A stretch of 41,398 nucleotides of DNA from Candidatus Palauibacter denitrificans (GTDB lineage Bacteria; Gemmatimonadota; Gemmatimonadetes; Palauibacterales; Palauibacteraceae): assembly GCA_009841015.1 (NCBI GenBank), contig VXMQ01000159.1, positions 1 to 41,398 on the forward strand. The letters are read 5' to 3'. A program made the translations under genes and the position numbers. Under the pieces are notes generated by a model. That model was not told the DNA's origin. It made no database searches and saw nothing but the letters and a program-made list of their open reading frames with translations. Shown here piece by piece: positions 22,445 to 31,886 of this stretch; position 1 is the stretch's first letter; each line of letters begins with the position of its first letter.

Positions 22445-24522
22445 CACGGAGCATGGAAGGGAGGGTCGGGCGGCGCTTAGCCCGGCGTGGCGCGTGGCGG
22501 CTTCTCGCCGCATTGGCGTGTCTGCCGGCGGCAGAGGGCGTCGCGGCGCAGGTGCCGGACACGGTATCCCGGGATACGGTATCGTTCCGCCTTCGCGAGC
22601 TTCGCATTGAGGCGCTGCGGCCGGTCGCCAGCGTCTCGGGCGCGAGCGCGGTGCGCCTCAGCCTGCAGTCCCCGCGCGTGGCCGCCGTCCCCCTGCTCGA
22701 GGAGGCGTTGCGCGAGATTCCGTTCCTGCAAGTGCGGGAGAACTCGCGCGGCGAGGCCCAGCCGACGCTGCGAGGGACCGAGTCGCGCCAGCTCTCCGTG
22801 CTCGTCGACGGGGTGCCGCTGACTCTCGGCTGGGACGCGCGCACGGACCTTTCGCTCATTCCGGTCGACGCGGCGCGCGAGATCCAGCTCTTCCGGGGCA
22901 TCTCCTCGGTTCTCCACGGTCCCAACGTGCTCGGCGGCGTGGTCTCGATCGAGATCGGACACGGGAGCGTGGACGCGGAGCGGCGGCTCAACGGGATGCA
23001 GGGCGGCATGGACGCGACCGGCGCGGCCTTCGGCGGCGTGCGGCTAGGACGCACGTGGAGCGCGGGGGACGGCGGCGTGTCCGTGCAGGCGGGCGGCGCC
23101 TACCGGACGCGCGACGGCGTGCCCCTTCCAGGCGGCGTGGCACAGCCGGCCACGACCGACCCGAACCGGCGGATTAACAGCGACCTCGACCACGCGAGCG
23201 CCTTCTTCACGGGCCGCGTGGAGTCGGAGGGGGGCGCCTGGGTCTCCATGTCCACCTTCGGATATCGCGCGGAGAAAGGGGTTCCGCCGGAACTCCACGT
23301 GTTGAACCCCCGGCGCTGGCGGATGCCGGAGACGAAGCGGGTGGTTGGCACGGTCTCGGCGGGTACCGGGTGGGGTCGCACGCCCTTCGGCACGGGAGAC
23401 TTCGAGGTCAGCATCGGAGTCGACGCGGGCGACGCGCAGATCGACGAGTTCGAGACGCTGGCCTATGAGAACGTTACGGGGCAGGAGTTCGCGGACGACC
23501 GCACCCTCACCTTCCGCGGCCTGTCCGACCATGAACTCGGCGAAGGGGTCGTGCGGACGGCGCTTACGGTGGCCGAGACGCGCCACGTGGAGCGTATCGT
23601 GCCCGGCGATGAGTCCACCTTTCGCCAGCGCCTGTTCAGTCTCGGCGGCGAAGTGGAGTTGCCGCTCGCCGGTCCCGGCGCGGGGTTCTGGTCGGGCGCC
23701 CGTGTCAGTCTCGGGGCGAGTTGGGACCACGGCAGCACGCCGGAGACCGGCGGCCGCGAAGCGCGCGAGACGATCGACGACTGGGGGGCGCGCATCGGGG
23801 GGTCCGCGCAGATCGGACCGCGCGTTCGCTTCCACATGGGGGCGAGCCGTCGCGTCCGCTTCCCATCGCTGCGAGAACTGTATTCCGGCGCGCTCGGCCG
23901 CTTCGTCCCCAACCACGAACTCGCGCCCGAGATCCTTCGCGCGGCGGAGGGCGGCGTCACCGGGACGGTGGAGGCGTTCGGGGCCGAGGTCGAGGCGCAG
24001 GCCGTGCTCTTCGTCCAGAGCTTTTCGAATGCGATCGTGCGCACGGGGCTCGGGGACGGGAGGTTCCGGCGAGAGAACCGGCGTCGCGTGGCCGCGGCGG
24101 GGATCGAGCTTCTCGGCGACGCGCGGTGGGGCGATGTCTCCCTGGGGGGCGACCTGACGTGGCAGAATGTCAACGTCACGGACCGCAGGTTCGAGGGCCG
24201 CAGCCTCCGTGCGGAGTATCAGCCCGGGATCGCCGTGGGAGCGCACGTGGAGGGCCCGCTCCCCGCGGGCTTCCGGGCGCGGGCCGCGGTGGAGGCGATC
24301 GGACGCCAGTACTGCGTCGATCCGGATTTCGACGCCGACATCGACCTCGACCCGACGGCCCGCGTCGACCTCGTCGTGAGCCGGGAGTTTGCGATCGCGG
24401 GACCCTTCCCGACGCTCCAGGGCTCGCTGTCGCTGGACAACCTCGCGGACGCGACAGTCTTCGATCAGTGCGGACTGCCGCAGCCCGGGCGCCTGTTGCG
24501 GCTCCAGTTCAGGCTCTTCTAG
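22441..24522 (+). CDS. TonB-dependent outer membrane receptor
   Basis: This 693-residue protein is an outer-membrane gated transporter that would depend on TonB-ExbBD. It has a signal peptide of about 36 residues ending GVAAQ, then an Asp-Thr-Val-rich N-terminus. A plug domain covers about 55-175, with LREIPFLQVRENSRGEAQPT, GTESRQLSVLVDGVPLTLG and SSVLHGPNVLGGVVSIEIG. The remainder is a beta-barrel with alternating aromatic/hydrophobic strands, ending in a terminal Phe as expected for BAM substrates. A single pair of cysteines lies near the C-terminus (QYCVDPDFD and FDQCGLPQP). The substrate cannot be inferred. It starts in the ATGA overlap with lnt and its stop overlaps the GTG of the deacetylase gene by one base, so it is translated within the same block. 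No tonB or exbB gene is in the window. Confidence 0.9.
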   Translation: MTRSMEGRVGRRLARRGAWRLLAALACLPAAEGVAAQVPDTVSRDTVSFRLRELRIEALRPVASVSGASAVRLSLQSPRVAAVPLLEEALREIPFLQVRENSRGEAQPTLRGTESRQLSVLVDGVPLTLGWDARTDLSLIPVDAAREIQLFRGISSVLHGPNVLGGVVSIEIGHGSVDAERRLNGMQGGMDATGAAFGGVRLGRTWSAGDGGVSVQAGGAYRTRDGVPLPGGVAQPATTDPNRRINSDLDHASAFFTGRVESEGGAWVSMSTFGYRAEKGVPPELHVLNPRRWRMPETKRVVGTVSAGTGWGRTPFGTGDFEVSIGVDAGDAQIDEFETLAYENVTGQEFADDRTLTFRGLSDHELGEGVVRTALTVAETRHVERIVPGDESTFRQRLFSLGGEVELPLAGPGAGFWSGARVSLGASWDHGSTPETGGREARETIDDWGARIGGSAQIGPRVRFHMGASRRVRFPSLRELYSGALGRFVPNHELAPEILRAAEGGVTGTVEAFGAEVEAQAVLFVQSFSNAIVRTGLGDGRFRRENRRRVAAAGIELLGDARWGDVSLGGDLTWQNVNVTDRRFEGRSLRAEYQPGIAVGAHVEGPLPAGFRARAAVEAIGRQYCVDPDFDADIDLDPTARVDLVVSREFAIAGPFPTLQGSLSLDNLADATVFDQCGLPQPGRLLRLQFRLF

Positions 24523-25463
24523 TGTCGAGGCTTCGCGTCGCTTACAGCGCCGGGTATACGGTGCCGCTGCCCGAGGGTCATCGATTCCCGATGGGGAAGT
24601 TCCTCGCGCTGCGGCGGATCCTCGAACGTGACGGGATCATCGGTCCGAGGGACATCGTGGAGCCGCAGGAGGCCTCCTGGGAGGATTTGGCGCTCGTACA
24701 CACGCCGGAGTACATGGACAAGCTCCGACACGGCACTCTCGGGCGCGCGGAGGAACGACGCCTCGGGCTCCCGTGGTCGCCCGCGCTCGTCCGCCGGTCC
24801 AGACTCGCCGTCCGGGGCACGATCGATGCGGCGTGGATGGCGCTGGAGGACGGAGTCGCGGCGAATCTGGCCGGAGGCACGCACCATGCGTTTCCGGATC
24901 ACGGAGAAGGGTTCTGCGTTCTGAACGACGTGGGCGTCGCCGTCAGGGTTCTGCGCCGCGGCGGGTGGATTCGCCGCGCGCTCGTCGTGGATCTCGATGT
25001 ACACCAGGGGAACGGCACCGCCGCCGTGTTCGCCGACGACCCCGAGACCTTCACCTTCTCCATGCATGGGGCAGGCAACTACCCGTTCAAGCCCACCCCG
25101 TCGGATCTCGATGTGGCCTTGCCGGATGGTGCGGGAGACGAGGAATACCAGGAGGCGCTGCGGCGATTCCTTCCCGAGGCCGTGAACCGGTCGCGTCCCG
25201 ACCTCGTCTTCTACCTGGCGGGCGTGGATGTCGTCGCCGGCGACCGTTTCGGGCGTCTCGCGCTCACGCGCGCCGGGCTGGTGCGAAGGGACCGGCGGGT
25301 CATCGGCACGTTACGCGCGGAGGGGCTCCCGCTTGCGCTCCTCCTGTCGGGTGGGTACGCGGCGACGCCGCGACGGACGGCGGAACTGCACGCCACCACG
25401 CACCGGACGGCGCGCGAGGTCGAAGCGCGGCGTGAGCGCGGCGCCATGAAGGCGACGGCATGA
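24522..25463 (+). CDS. HDAC-superfamily zinc deacetylase
   Basis: This 313-residue enzyme belongs to the arginase/HDAC fold and should remove acetyl groups from acetylated lysine, polyamine or a small amine. The zinc site is complete: Asp159 and His161 (DLDVHQGNG) and Asp236 (AGVDVVAGDRFG). The paired catalytic histidines are His121-His122 (GGTHHAFPDHGEGFC), and the transition-state tyrosine is in LLLSGGYAATP. The N-terminal YSAGYTVPLPEGHRFPMGKF segment fits the short bacterial, class IV-like subgroup. The start GTG 24522 overlaps the receptor stop by one base (TAGTG). It has no signal peptide and is probably cytoplasmic. Histones are not implied; bacterial relatives include acetylpolyamine and acetoin-linked enzymes. 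The native substrate is unknown. It overlaps menF by ATGA. Confidence 0.9.
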   Translation: MSRLRVAYSAGYTVPLPEGHRFPMGKFLALRRILERDGIIGPRDIVEPQEASWEDLALVHTPEYMDKLRHGTLGRAEERRLGLPWSPALVRRSRLAVRGTIDAAWMALEDGVAANLAGGTHHAFPDHGEGFCVLNDVGVAVRVLRRGGWIRRALVVDLDVHQGNGTAAVFADDPETFTFSMHGAGNYPFKPTPSDLDVALPDGAGDEEYQEALRRFLPEAVNRSRPDLVFYLAGVDVVAGDRFGRLALTRAGLVRRDRRVIGTLRAEGLPLALLLSGGYAATPRRTAELHATTHRTAREVEARRERGAMKATA

Positions 25464-26893
25464 AGGCGTCGCCGGCCTCCCGCGGCGAGCGGGCGGAGGA
25501 AGCCGTCGAGGCCGCACACGGGGCGGGTTATCTGGCCAGCGTGACGTTGCGTTTGCCGAGCATCGAGCCCGAAGCGGTGCTCGCCTCGCCGCCGGTCGGC
25601 GTGCGCGGCTTCTGGCAGAGCGGCTCGCACTGGATCGCGCACGCGGGCGCCGCCGCGGAGATCGACAGTCGGGAGGGCGTGCCGGGACCCCGTCCGGGAG
25701 ATCTGATCGCCTGGGTGCGCGAGCGCGCGGCGAAACTCTTCTCGGAGCCGTGGGTCCTCGACCTGGACGGCGAGGCTCGACGGCCGCGCATGCACGGCGG
25801 CTTCGCCTTCGACCCGGAGCGCCGTGCCGATCGGGAGCCGGGGTTCTGGGAGGCGTTCCCGAGCGCGCGCTTCGTGCTGCCCGCTTATGAGGTCGAGGCG
25901 GACGAACGTGGCGCGTGGCTGACCGTGACGCGCCGTTTCGCGTCCGGCACCTCCGGCGATCAGGCCATCGATCGACTCCGCCGGCGCGCGACGCGTACGC
26001 GCGAGCAACTGGCCAGGCTTGAGCGCCACGGAGCGGCGCCAGGGCCCGTCCCATCGGCGACCGCCATTGAGGAACTCGTGGATCGCCGGCGATGGCAGCG
26101 CAGCGTCGACGAGATTCTCGACGAGATCCGGTCGGGTCGCGTTCGAAAGGTCGTGCTCGCGCGCTCCGTCGACATCACGCTCGGGAGACCGCCGGACTCC
26201 GCCGCCGTGCTCACGGCTCTGCGCACGGCGAACCCGCTCGCGCATCTATACCTGATGCAGTTCGCGCGCGACCGCTTCTTCGTCGGCGCCGCTCCCGAGT
26301 TGATCGGTTCGCTGCGCGGCCGGGATTTTCGCACGATGGCGGTCGGTGGGTCGACGCCGCGCGGGGCGGACCCGGCATCGGACGCCTGGCTTGGCCGCCA
26401 GTTGATTGACAGCCGCAAGAACCGGGAGGAACATCTCGTCGTGGTCGAGGATATCGTCGAACAACTGCGTCGGGCCGGTGTCCGGATCGAAGCGGTCCCG
26501 AAGCCCGCCCTCCTGCGCCTGCCGCGGATCCAGCACCTGCGCACGGACCTCGAGGCGGAAGTCCCGCCCGGGACGCATATCCTGTCGCTGGTGGAGACGC
26601 TCCATCCGACCGCGGCCGTGTGTGGCGATCCCCGTCCCGGTGCGCTCGACATGATCCGCGCGCGCGAGACGGAAAGTCGCGGCTGGTACGCGGGTCCCGT
26701 CGGCTGGTTCGACGAGGAGGGCAACGGGGAGTTCGCCCCCGCGTTGCGCGGCGGCGTCGCCAGGGGTCCGCTCCTCCGGCTCTACGCGGCTGCGGGCCTC
26801 GTGAGAAACTCCCGCGCTCCGGCGGAATGGGACGAGACCCGGGTCAAGCTGCAGACGATGCTCGCGGCGCTCGGTGTCGCGCGGATGCCGTGA
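25460..26893 (+). CDS. menF: Isochorismate synthase MenF
   Basis: MenF isomerises chorismate to isochorismate, the first step of classical menaquinone synthesis. The 477-residue protein has the chorismate-binding fold in its C-terminal two thirds. RKVVLAR contains the likely general base Lys230; FFVGAAPELIGSL, GGSTPRGADPASD, SRKNREEHLVVVEDI, VETLHPTAAVCGDP and GWYAGPVGWFD all fit the family. Its position just before menD separates it from anthranilate, aminodeoxychorismate or salicylate synthases, which share the fold. The N-terminal 150 residues are divergent, as is normal. The start ATG 25460 overlaps the deacetylase stop (ATGA); the stop overlaps menD (GTGA). Confidence 0.92.
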   Translation: MKASPASRGERAEEAVEAAHGAGYLASVTLRLPSIEPEAVLASPPVGVRGFWQSGSHWIAHAGAAAEIDSREGVPGPRPGDLIAWVRERAAKLFSEPWVLDLDGEARRPRMHGGFAFDPERRADREPGFWEAFPSARFVLPAYEVEADERGAWLTVTRRFASGTSGDQAIDRLRRRATRTREQLARLERHGAAPGPVPSATAIEELVDRRRWQRSVDEILDEIRSGRVRKVVLARSVDITLGRPPDSAAVLTALRTANPLAHLYLMQFARDRFFVGAAPELIGSLRGRDFRTMAVGGSTPRGADPASDAWLGRQLIDSRKNREEHLVVVEDIVEQLRRAGVRIEAVPKPALLRLPRIQHLRTDLEAEVPPGTHILSLVETLHPTAAVCGDPRPGALDMIRARETESRGWYAGPVGWFDEEGNGEFAPALRGGVARGPLLRLYAAAGLVRNSRAPAEWDETRVKLQTMLAALGVARMP

Positions 26894-28653
26894 ACCGGAC
26901 GCCGGCCGCGCCCAATCGGAACGCACTGTGGGCGCGGGCGCTCGTTGACGGGCTTGCACGCCGCGGCGTGTCGCACGCCTGCAGCGGTTCCGGATCCCGC
27001 TCGGCCCCCCTCGTCGCAGCACTCGCCGCGGACGACCGGTTCACCCTCTACCCGCACGTGGACGAACGGAGCGCCGCCTTCTTCGCGCTGGGCGTGGGCG
27101 CGGGGAGCGGACGGCCGGCGGCGGTCGTCACGACGTCCGGGACCGCCGCGGCGAATCTCTATCCGGCGGTGGTGGAGGCAAGTCAGAGCGAGATCCCTTT
27201 CCTCGCGCTGACGGCGGACCGGCCGGCGGCGCTGAGGGGCACGGATGCGAACCAGACGATCGACCAGCGGGACCTCTTCGGCCGGTACAGCCGGCGATCC
27301 ATCGACCTCGCGCTTCCGGAGCCGACCGCCGCGGGGCTCGCCCGCCTGGGAGCCGCGGTGGAAGCGGTGTGGCGCGCGGCGCTCGGGTCTCCCGCGGGAC
27401 CGGCGCACCTGAACGTCCAGTTCGCGAAACCGCTCGAGCCGGTTCACGTGCCGGGCGACGTGCCCGCCGGTCTGGAACCGCGCCTCGCCGGCTCCGCGGC
27501 GGCCGTAGCCGAGCGCGGGGCCCCGCCGCCGGACGCCGGCCGCGAACTCGCCACCCTGCTGCAGGACGCGCGGCGGCCCCTCATCGTCTGCGGTCCCAAC
27601 CAGCGGCCCGCCATCGGCCGCGTGGCCCTTGCGCTGGCGGCCCGGGTTCGCGCGCCGCTCGTCGCCGATCCGCTCTCGGGGGCCCGTTTCGGCTCCGGCG
27701 CGGAGCGCTGGACGATGGGCAGCGCCGACCTCTCGCTTCGTGCCGATGAAGTCGCCGCGGCGCTGCACCCGGATCTGGTCGTTCGCGTCGGACGCGCGCC
27801 TACCTCCGCGGCGGTCTGCCGTTACCTGGAGCGGCATGCGGCCGCGCCCCAGTTCGTCCTCGACGCAACGCACCGCTGGCGGGATCATCTTGCCACGAGT
27901 GCGCGACCGCTGACCGGCGATCCCGTCGCGACCCTCGAGCGTGCGGCCGCGACCGACCCCGGAGAGGCGGACGAGGACTGGATCGAGCAGTGGCGGGCCA
28001 CGGACCGCGCGGCGCGCCTCGCGGTCGAACCGTCTCTGGCGGGGTCGTGGTTCGAGGGCGCCGTCGCCGACGCCATGGCGGAGAGCCTCCCGGCAGGGAC
28101 GCCCTGGTTCATCGGCAACTCGATGCCGATTCGGGACGTGGACGCCTTCACGCGGGCGACGGATCGACCGCTGCGCCCCCTCGGTCTTCGAGGCGCAAGC
28201 GGGATCGATGGCAACGTGAGCGCCGCGCTTGGCGCCGCGGCCGCCTCCGGACGACCCGCGGCGGCGCTCGTTGGCGACCTCACGCTGCTCCACGATGTGG
28301 GGGCCCTGCTCGCCGACCGCCCGCCCGGCATCTCGCTCCACCTCGTCGTCATCCAGAATCGCGGCGGCGGCATCTTCCACATGCTGCCGATCCGCGAGCA
28401 CGATCCGCCCTTCACCCCCTATGTGGTCATGCCCCAGTCCGTCGATCTGGGCGCGGTTGCCGCCGCAGCCGGAATCCCGCACCGTCTCGTCTCGTCGGCC
28501 GCCGAACTGCGGGAGGCCGTGATGGCGCCGGACCCCGAATCCGGGGGCAGGGGCTTCCGCCTCACCGAGGCGTGCATCGAGCGTGAACACAACTGGCAGC
28601 AGCGCACCGCCGCGATCGAAAGCGCGAAGGAGGCGGCGCGCCGCGAGATCTGA
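26890..28653 (+). CDS. menD: SEPHCHC synthase MenD
   Basis: MenD is the thiamine-diphosphate enzyme that joins isochorismate and 2-oxoglutarate to form SEPHCHC. The 587-residue protein has the N-terminal [14 protein letters not shown] signature and Glu59 in [13 protein letters not shown], the cofactor-activating glutamate. [16 protein letters not shown] and [20 protein letters not shown] are typical of MenD. The C-terminal cofactor-binding region has [13 protein letters not shown] and [31 protein letters not shown] is conserved. The start GTG 26890 overlaps the menF stop. menB follows after 13 nt, so the next expected genes, menH and menC, are skipped in this locus. Confidence 0.96.
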   Translation: MNRTPAAPNRNALWARALVDGLARRGVSHACSGSGSRSAPLVAALAADDRFTLYPHVDERSAAFFALGVGAGSGRPAAVVTTSGTAAANLYPAVVEASQSEIPFLALTADRPAALRGTDANQTIDQRDLFGRYSRRSIDLALPEPTAAGLARLGAAVEAVWRAALGSPAGPAHLNVQFAKPLEPVHVPGDVPAGLEPRLAGSAAAVAERGAPPPDAGRELATLLQDARRPLIVCGPNQRPAIGRVALALAARVRAPLVADPLSGARFGSGAERWTMGSADLSLRADEVAAALHPDLVVRVGRAPTSAAVCRYLERHAAAPQFVLDATHRWRDHLATSARPLTGDPVATLERAAATDPGEADEDWIEQWRATDRAARLAVEPSLAGSWFEGAVADAMAESLPAGTPWFIGNSMPIRDVDAFTRATDRPLRPLGLRGASGIDGNVSAALGAAAASGRPAAALVGDLTLLHDVGALLADRPPGISLHLVVIQNRGGGIFHMLPIREHDPPFTPYVVMPQSVDLGAVAAAAGIPHRLVSSAAELREAVMAPDPESGGRGFRLTEACIEREHNWQQRTAAIESAKEAARREI

Positions 28654-28666
28654 GGGAGACCCCGAG

Positions 28667-29527
28667 ATGGCAGAGACCTTTTCCCCTCCGGAAAGCGGCG
28701 TCGACTGGAAGCCGGCCGGCGAATACGGCGACATCACCTATCACAAGAGCGACGGGATCGCCCGCATCGCCTTCAACCGGCCCGAGGTTCGCAACGCGTT
28801 TCGCCCCGACACGCTGTTCGAGATGTACGAGGCGTTTCAGGACGCGAGAGATGACGAGGACGTGGGCGTTGTCCTCCTCACGGGCAACGGACCTTCGAGG
28901 GACGGGAAGTGGGCCTTCTGCTCCGGCGGCGACCAGCGCGTGCGCGGGACGGCCGGATACGTCGGGAAAGACGGCGTCGCGCGCCTCAACGTCCTCGAAC
29001 TCCAGCGTCTCATTCGCTCGATGCCCAAGCCCGTCATCGCGCTCGTCGCCGGGTACGCGATCGGCGGCGGGCATGTACTGCATGTCGTGTGCGACCTCAC
29101 GATCGCGGCGGACAACGCGGTGTTCGGACAAACGGGGCCGAAGGTGGGGAGCTTCGACGGCGGATTCGGTTCCTCGTACCTGGCGCGGTCGGTGGGCCAG
29201 AAGAAGGCGCGCGAGATCTGGTATCTGTGCCGGCAGTACGGAGCGGTGGAGGCGGAGCGGATGGGGCTCGTGAACAAGGTGGTGCCGCTGGCGCGGATGG
29301 AGGCGGAGGGGGTCGACTGGGCGCGCGAAATCCTCGGGAAGAGTCCCCTGGCGATCCGGTGCCTGAAGGCGGCGATGAACGCGGACTGCGACGGACAGGC
29401 GGGGCTCCAGGAACTGGCGGGTCACGCGACGATGCTCTTCTACATGACCGAGGAAGGTCAGGAAGGGAAGAACGCTTTTCTCGAGAAGCGCGCGCCGAAC
29501 TTCAGACAGTACCCTTGGCGTCCGTAG
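28667..29527 (+). CDS. menB: 1,4-Dihydroxy-2-naphthoyl-CoA synthase MenB
   Basis: MenB closes the naphthoquinone ring of o-succinylbenzoyl-CoA. From ATG 28667 (GAGGGAG upstream) it has 286 residues in a crotonase fold. [31 protein letters not shown] and [20 protein letters not shown] are all family hallmarks, and the C-terminal [20 protein letters not shown] and [13 protein letters not shown] stretches are near-identical to my memory of E. coli MenB. A glycine in QTGPKVGSF, where some lineages have Asp, suggests the bicarbonate-using type I enzyme; this rests on recall of the two types. The extended N-terminus (about 25 residues) matches the family. The last 13 nt overlap the proposed TTG start of menA. 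Confidence 0.97.
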   Translation: MAETFSPPESGVDWKPAGEYGDITYHKSDGIARIAFNRPEVRNAFRPDTLFEMYEAFQDARDDEDVGVVLLTGNGPSRDGKWAFCSGGDQRVRGTAGYVGKDGVARLNVLELQRLIRSMPKPVIALVAGYAIGGGHVLHVVCDLTIAADNAVFGQTGPKVGSFDGGFGSSYLARSVGQKKAREIWYLCRQYGAVEAERMGLVNKVVPLARMEAEGVDWAREILGKSPLAIRCLKAAMNADCDGQAGLQELAGHATMLFYMTEEGQEGKNAFLEKRAPNFRQYPWRP

Positions 29528-30408
29528 CGCCCGGTAGCGCGGGCGCGTGGATCGCCGGCGCGCGCCTGCGCACGCTGCCGGCCGCGACAGGACCCGTGCT
29601 CGCGGGCGGCGGGTTGGCGTGGAAGGACGGCGGTTTCGCCGCCGCGCCCTTTCTGGCGGCGCTCGGCGCCGCGCTGCTGATTCAGATCGGCACGAACTTC
29701 GCGAACGACTATTCCGATTTTGTGCGCGGGGCGGACACGGACGACCGGCTCGGCACGCCGCGGGTCACGCAGGCCGGTCTCCTGACCGCGGCCGCCGTCC
29801 GGCGCGGGGCGGCGGTCTCGTTCGCGCTCGCCGTCGCGATCGGCATCTATCTCGCGATCGTAGGCGGATGGCCGATCGTGTGGATCGGCGTGGGGGCGAT
29901 CGTGCTGGCGGTCTGCTACACGGGAGGGCCGTGGCCGTACGGCTATCACGGGCTGGGCGATCCCGCCGTGTTCATCCTGTTCGGTCCGGTCGCCGTGGCC
30001 GGCACGCACTACGTGCAGCTCTCCCGCTGGGCGCCCGAGACGTTGCTCGCGGGACTCGGCGCGGGCGCGCTCGCCACGGCGATCCTTGTGGTGAACAACC
30101 TGCGCGACATGGAGACGGATGCCGTGGCGGGAAAGCGCACTCTGGCCGTGCGGATCGGTCCGTTGGCGACGCGGATCCAGTATTCGCTGCTCGTCGCCGT
30201 CGCCACCGCCGTGCCGCCCGCCGGCGTCCTGGCGGGATGGTGGCCGCCGGGGACGCTGCTCGCGTCGGGTGCGGTGCTGTTCGCGGCCCCTCCGTTACGG
30301 GTCGTGTGGACGTACGAAGACCCGCGGACGCTGAACCCCGCCCTTGCCGCCACGGCACGGGCGACGGGGGCCTACGGTCTTCTGTTCGCGATCGGTTGTC
30401 TGTGGTGA
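29515..30408 (+). CDS. menA: 1,4-Dihydroxy-2-naphthoate polyprenyltransferase MenA
   Basis: MenA attaches the prenyl chain to dihydroxynaphthoate at the cytoplasmic membrane. The 297-residue product is a multi-helix UbiA-superfamily protein. [20 protein letters not shown] is the typical N-terminus. The first Asp-rich site is [17 protein letters not shown] and the second is [17 protein letters not shown], both catalytic prenyl-diphosphate-binding regions. The only plausible start near the conserved N-terminus is TTG 29515, which lies inside the last codons of menB (13-nt overlap); no clear ribosome binding site precedes it, so translation is probably coupled. The prenyl donor would come from the polyprenyl synthase at 6051. 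The stop overlaps the menE GTG (GTGA). Confidence 0.93.
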   Translation: MASVAPGSAGAWIAGARLRTLPAATGPVLAGGGLAWKDGGFAAAPFLAALGAALLIQIGTNFANDYSDFVRGADTDDRLGTPRVTQAGLLTAAAVRRGAAVSFALAVAIGIYLAIVGGWPIVWIGVGAIVLAVCYTGGPWPYGYHGLGDPAVFILFGPVAVAGTHYVQLSRWAPETLLAGLGAGALATAILVVNNLRDMETDAVAGKRTLAVRIGPLATRIQYSLLVAVATAVPPAGVLAGWWPPGTLLASGAVLFAAPPLRVVWTYEDPRTLNPALAATARATGAYGLLFAIGCLW

Positions 30409-31886
30409 ACGAATCGGCGACTCCCGCCCCCTCGTCGTCGTTCTCGCTTGTGTCGCGCAACCGGCGCTGGTCTCGCTCGGAGATCCGCGCCGCGGGCGAC
30501 ATCGTGGCCGGGGTTCTGGAGGACGAGGGGGTGGGGGCGGGGGCTGTCGTCGCGCACCAGTTCCCGCTGGAACCGGCCGGCGTGGCCGCCCTTGTCGCGG
30601 TTGGGCTGGAAGCCGACCCGGGGGGCACCCGGGTGCTCGCACCCGCACACGCGGAATGGACGCCGCATGAGCGGGGCGCTTTCGTCGCGGCGCTTCAGCC
30701 GGCCGCCGCTGTCACGGGGAGAGCTGCAGCGTGGCCGACTTCCGGGTGGAAGGTGCGGGCGCTCACGGTCCCCGGGATCGGAGAGATCGCCCTGCATCTG
30801 CGGGATGCCGCCCCGGCGCATCTCCCCGCCAGGGCGGCGGCTCCGGTGCGGGCGGATCTCGGGACCGGCGTCATTCTCCCCACGTCGGGGACGGGCGGCG
30901 TGCCCCGCTTCGTCGTCCACGAGTGGCGGTCGCTGCGCGCGAACGCCGTCGCATCGAACGAGCGTCTGGGGTTCGAGGCGGGCGACCGGTGGCTCGCGAC
31001 GCTGGCCTGGGCGCACGTGGGGGGGCTCGCCGTGCCGCTGAGGGCCGCGGCCGCGGGCGCCATGGTCGCGCTGGCGGGACCGCGGTTCGACGCCGCCTCC
31101 GTCGCCCGGGCGCTCGGCGAACTCGCGGTGACGCACGTCTCGCTCGTGCCGGCCATGCTGCACGGCCTGCTGGCCGTCGGCGCCCGGCCGCCGGGCACGC
31201 TGCGTGCCGTCCTGCTGGGCGGTGCGGCGACCCCGCCGGACCTGGCGGAGCGGGCCCTGTGCGCCGGGTGGCCGATCGCGCTGACGTACGGATTGACCGA
31301 GGCGGGGTCGCAGGTCACGACGGCAACTCCGGCGGAGGTGCGCGCCGGCGACCGCTCGGCCGGCGTCCCGCTCGCCGGCGTCGAAGTGCGGATCCGCCCG
31401 CTCGGCGATACGGCCGCGGGGGCGGCCGGCGCGCCGGCACCGGGCCACATCGAAGTGCGCGGCGACACGCTGTTCCGGGGATACGTCGGAGAGCCCGCGC
31501 GGCCCGCCGACGCCTGGTTCGCCACCGGCGACCTCGGTCGCCTGGATGCGCGGGGTCGTCTGGAGGTGACGGGACGCCTGCGCGACCGGATCGTGAGCGG
31601 AGGAGCGAACGTCGACCCCGCACAGGTGGAGGCCGTGCTCGCCGCCCACCCGGAAGTCGGCGAAGCCGCCGTCATCGGCGTGCCGGATGGCCGGTGGGGC
31701 CAGGTCGTGGTCGCCGTCGTCTCCGGGGCGGATCCCGACCTCCCCGCCCGTCTCGACCCGTGGTGCCGCGAACGGTTGTCGGGTCCGCGCGTGCCTCGTC
31801 GCTGGAAAGTGCTGGACCGTCTCCCGCGGACGGCGACCGGCAAGGTGGACCGGGCCAGACTGAGAATTGACCTGGGAAGGGAATGA
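30405..31886 (+). CDS. menE: o-Succinylbenzoate-CoA ligase MenE
   Basis: MenE activates o-succinylbenzoate with ATP and CoA, giving the substrate for MenB. The 493-residue protein is an adenylate-forming enzyme: phosphate-binding loop LPTSGTGGVPRFV, adenine motif TYGLTEAGSQVTT, hinge region WFATGDLGRLDARGRLEVTG, and C-terminal PRTATGKVDR with the catalytic lysine. GGANVDPAQVEAVLAAHPEV is typical of the family. The central loop reads GTGG where many have GTTG. Assignment to MenE rather than another acyl-CoA synthetase rests on its tight place in the men run. The start GTG 30405 overlaps the menA stop; GTG 30402 is an in-frame alternative. The N-terminal 100 residues are divergent and Ala-rich. 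The stop overlaps the aminotransferase start. Confidence 0.9.
   Translation: MNESATPAPSSSFSLVSRNRRWSRSEIRAAGDIVAGVLEDEGVGAGAVVAHQFPLEPAGVAALVAVGLEADPGGTRVLAPAHAEWTPHERGAFVAALQPAAAVTGRAAAWPTSGWKVRALTVPGIGEIALHLRDAAPAHLPARAAAPVRADLGTGVILPTSGTGGVPRFVVHEWRSLRANAVASNERLGFEAGDRWLATLAWAHVGGLAVPLRAAAAGAMVALAGPRFDAASVARALGELAVTHVSLVPAMLHGLLAVGARPPGTLRAVLLGGAATPPDLAERALCAGWPIALTYGLTEAGSQVTTATPAEVRAGDRSAGVPLAGVEVRIRPLGDTAAGAAGAPAPGHIEVRGDTLFRGYVGEPARPADAWFATGDLGRLDARGRLEVTGRLRDRIVSGGANVDPAQVEAVLAAHPEVGEAAVIGVPDGRWGQVVVAVVSGADPDLPARLDPWCRERLSGPRVPRRWKVLDRLPRTATGKVDRARLRIDLGRE

Noticed and set aside
20606..22513. 635-codon minus-strand open frame opposite hemL and lnt
   Set aside because: Antisense shadow; Lnt on the plus strand has its full catalytic triad and explains the region.
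24522..25463. Deacetylase as evidence for bacterial chromatin or histones
   Set aside because: The HDAC fold is widespread in bacteria and acts on small acetylated amines; no histone or nucleoid protein gene lies nearby.
28667..29527. Strong resemblance of MenB to enterobacterial MenB as a sign of recent gene transfer
   Set aside because: MenB is highly conserved, and base composition and overlaps match the neighbours; only a phylogeny could show transfer.
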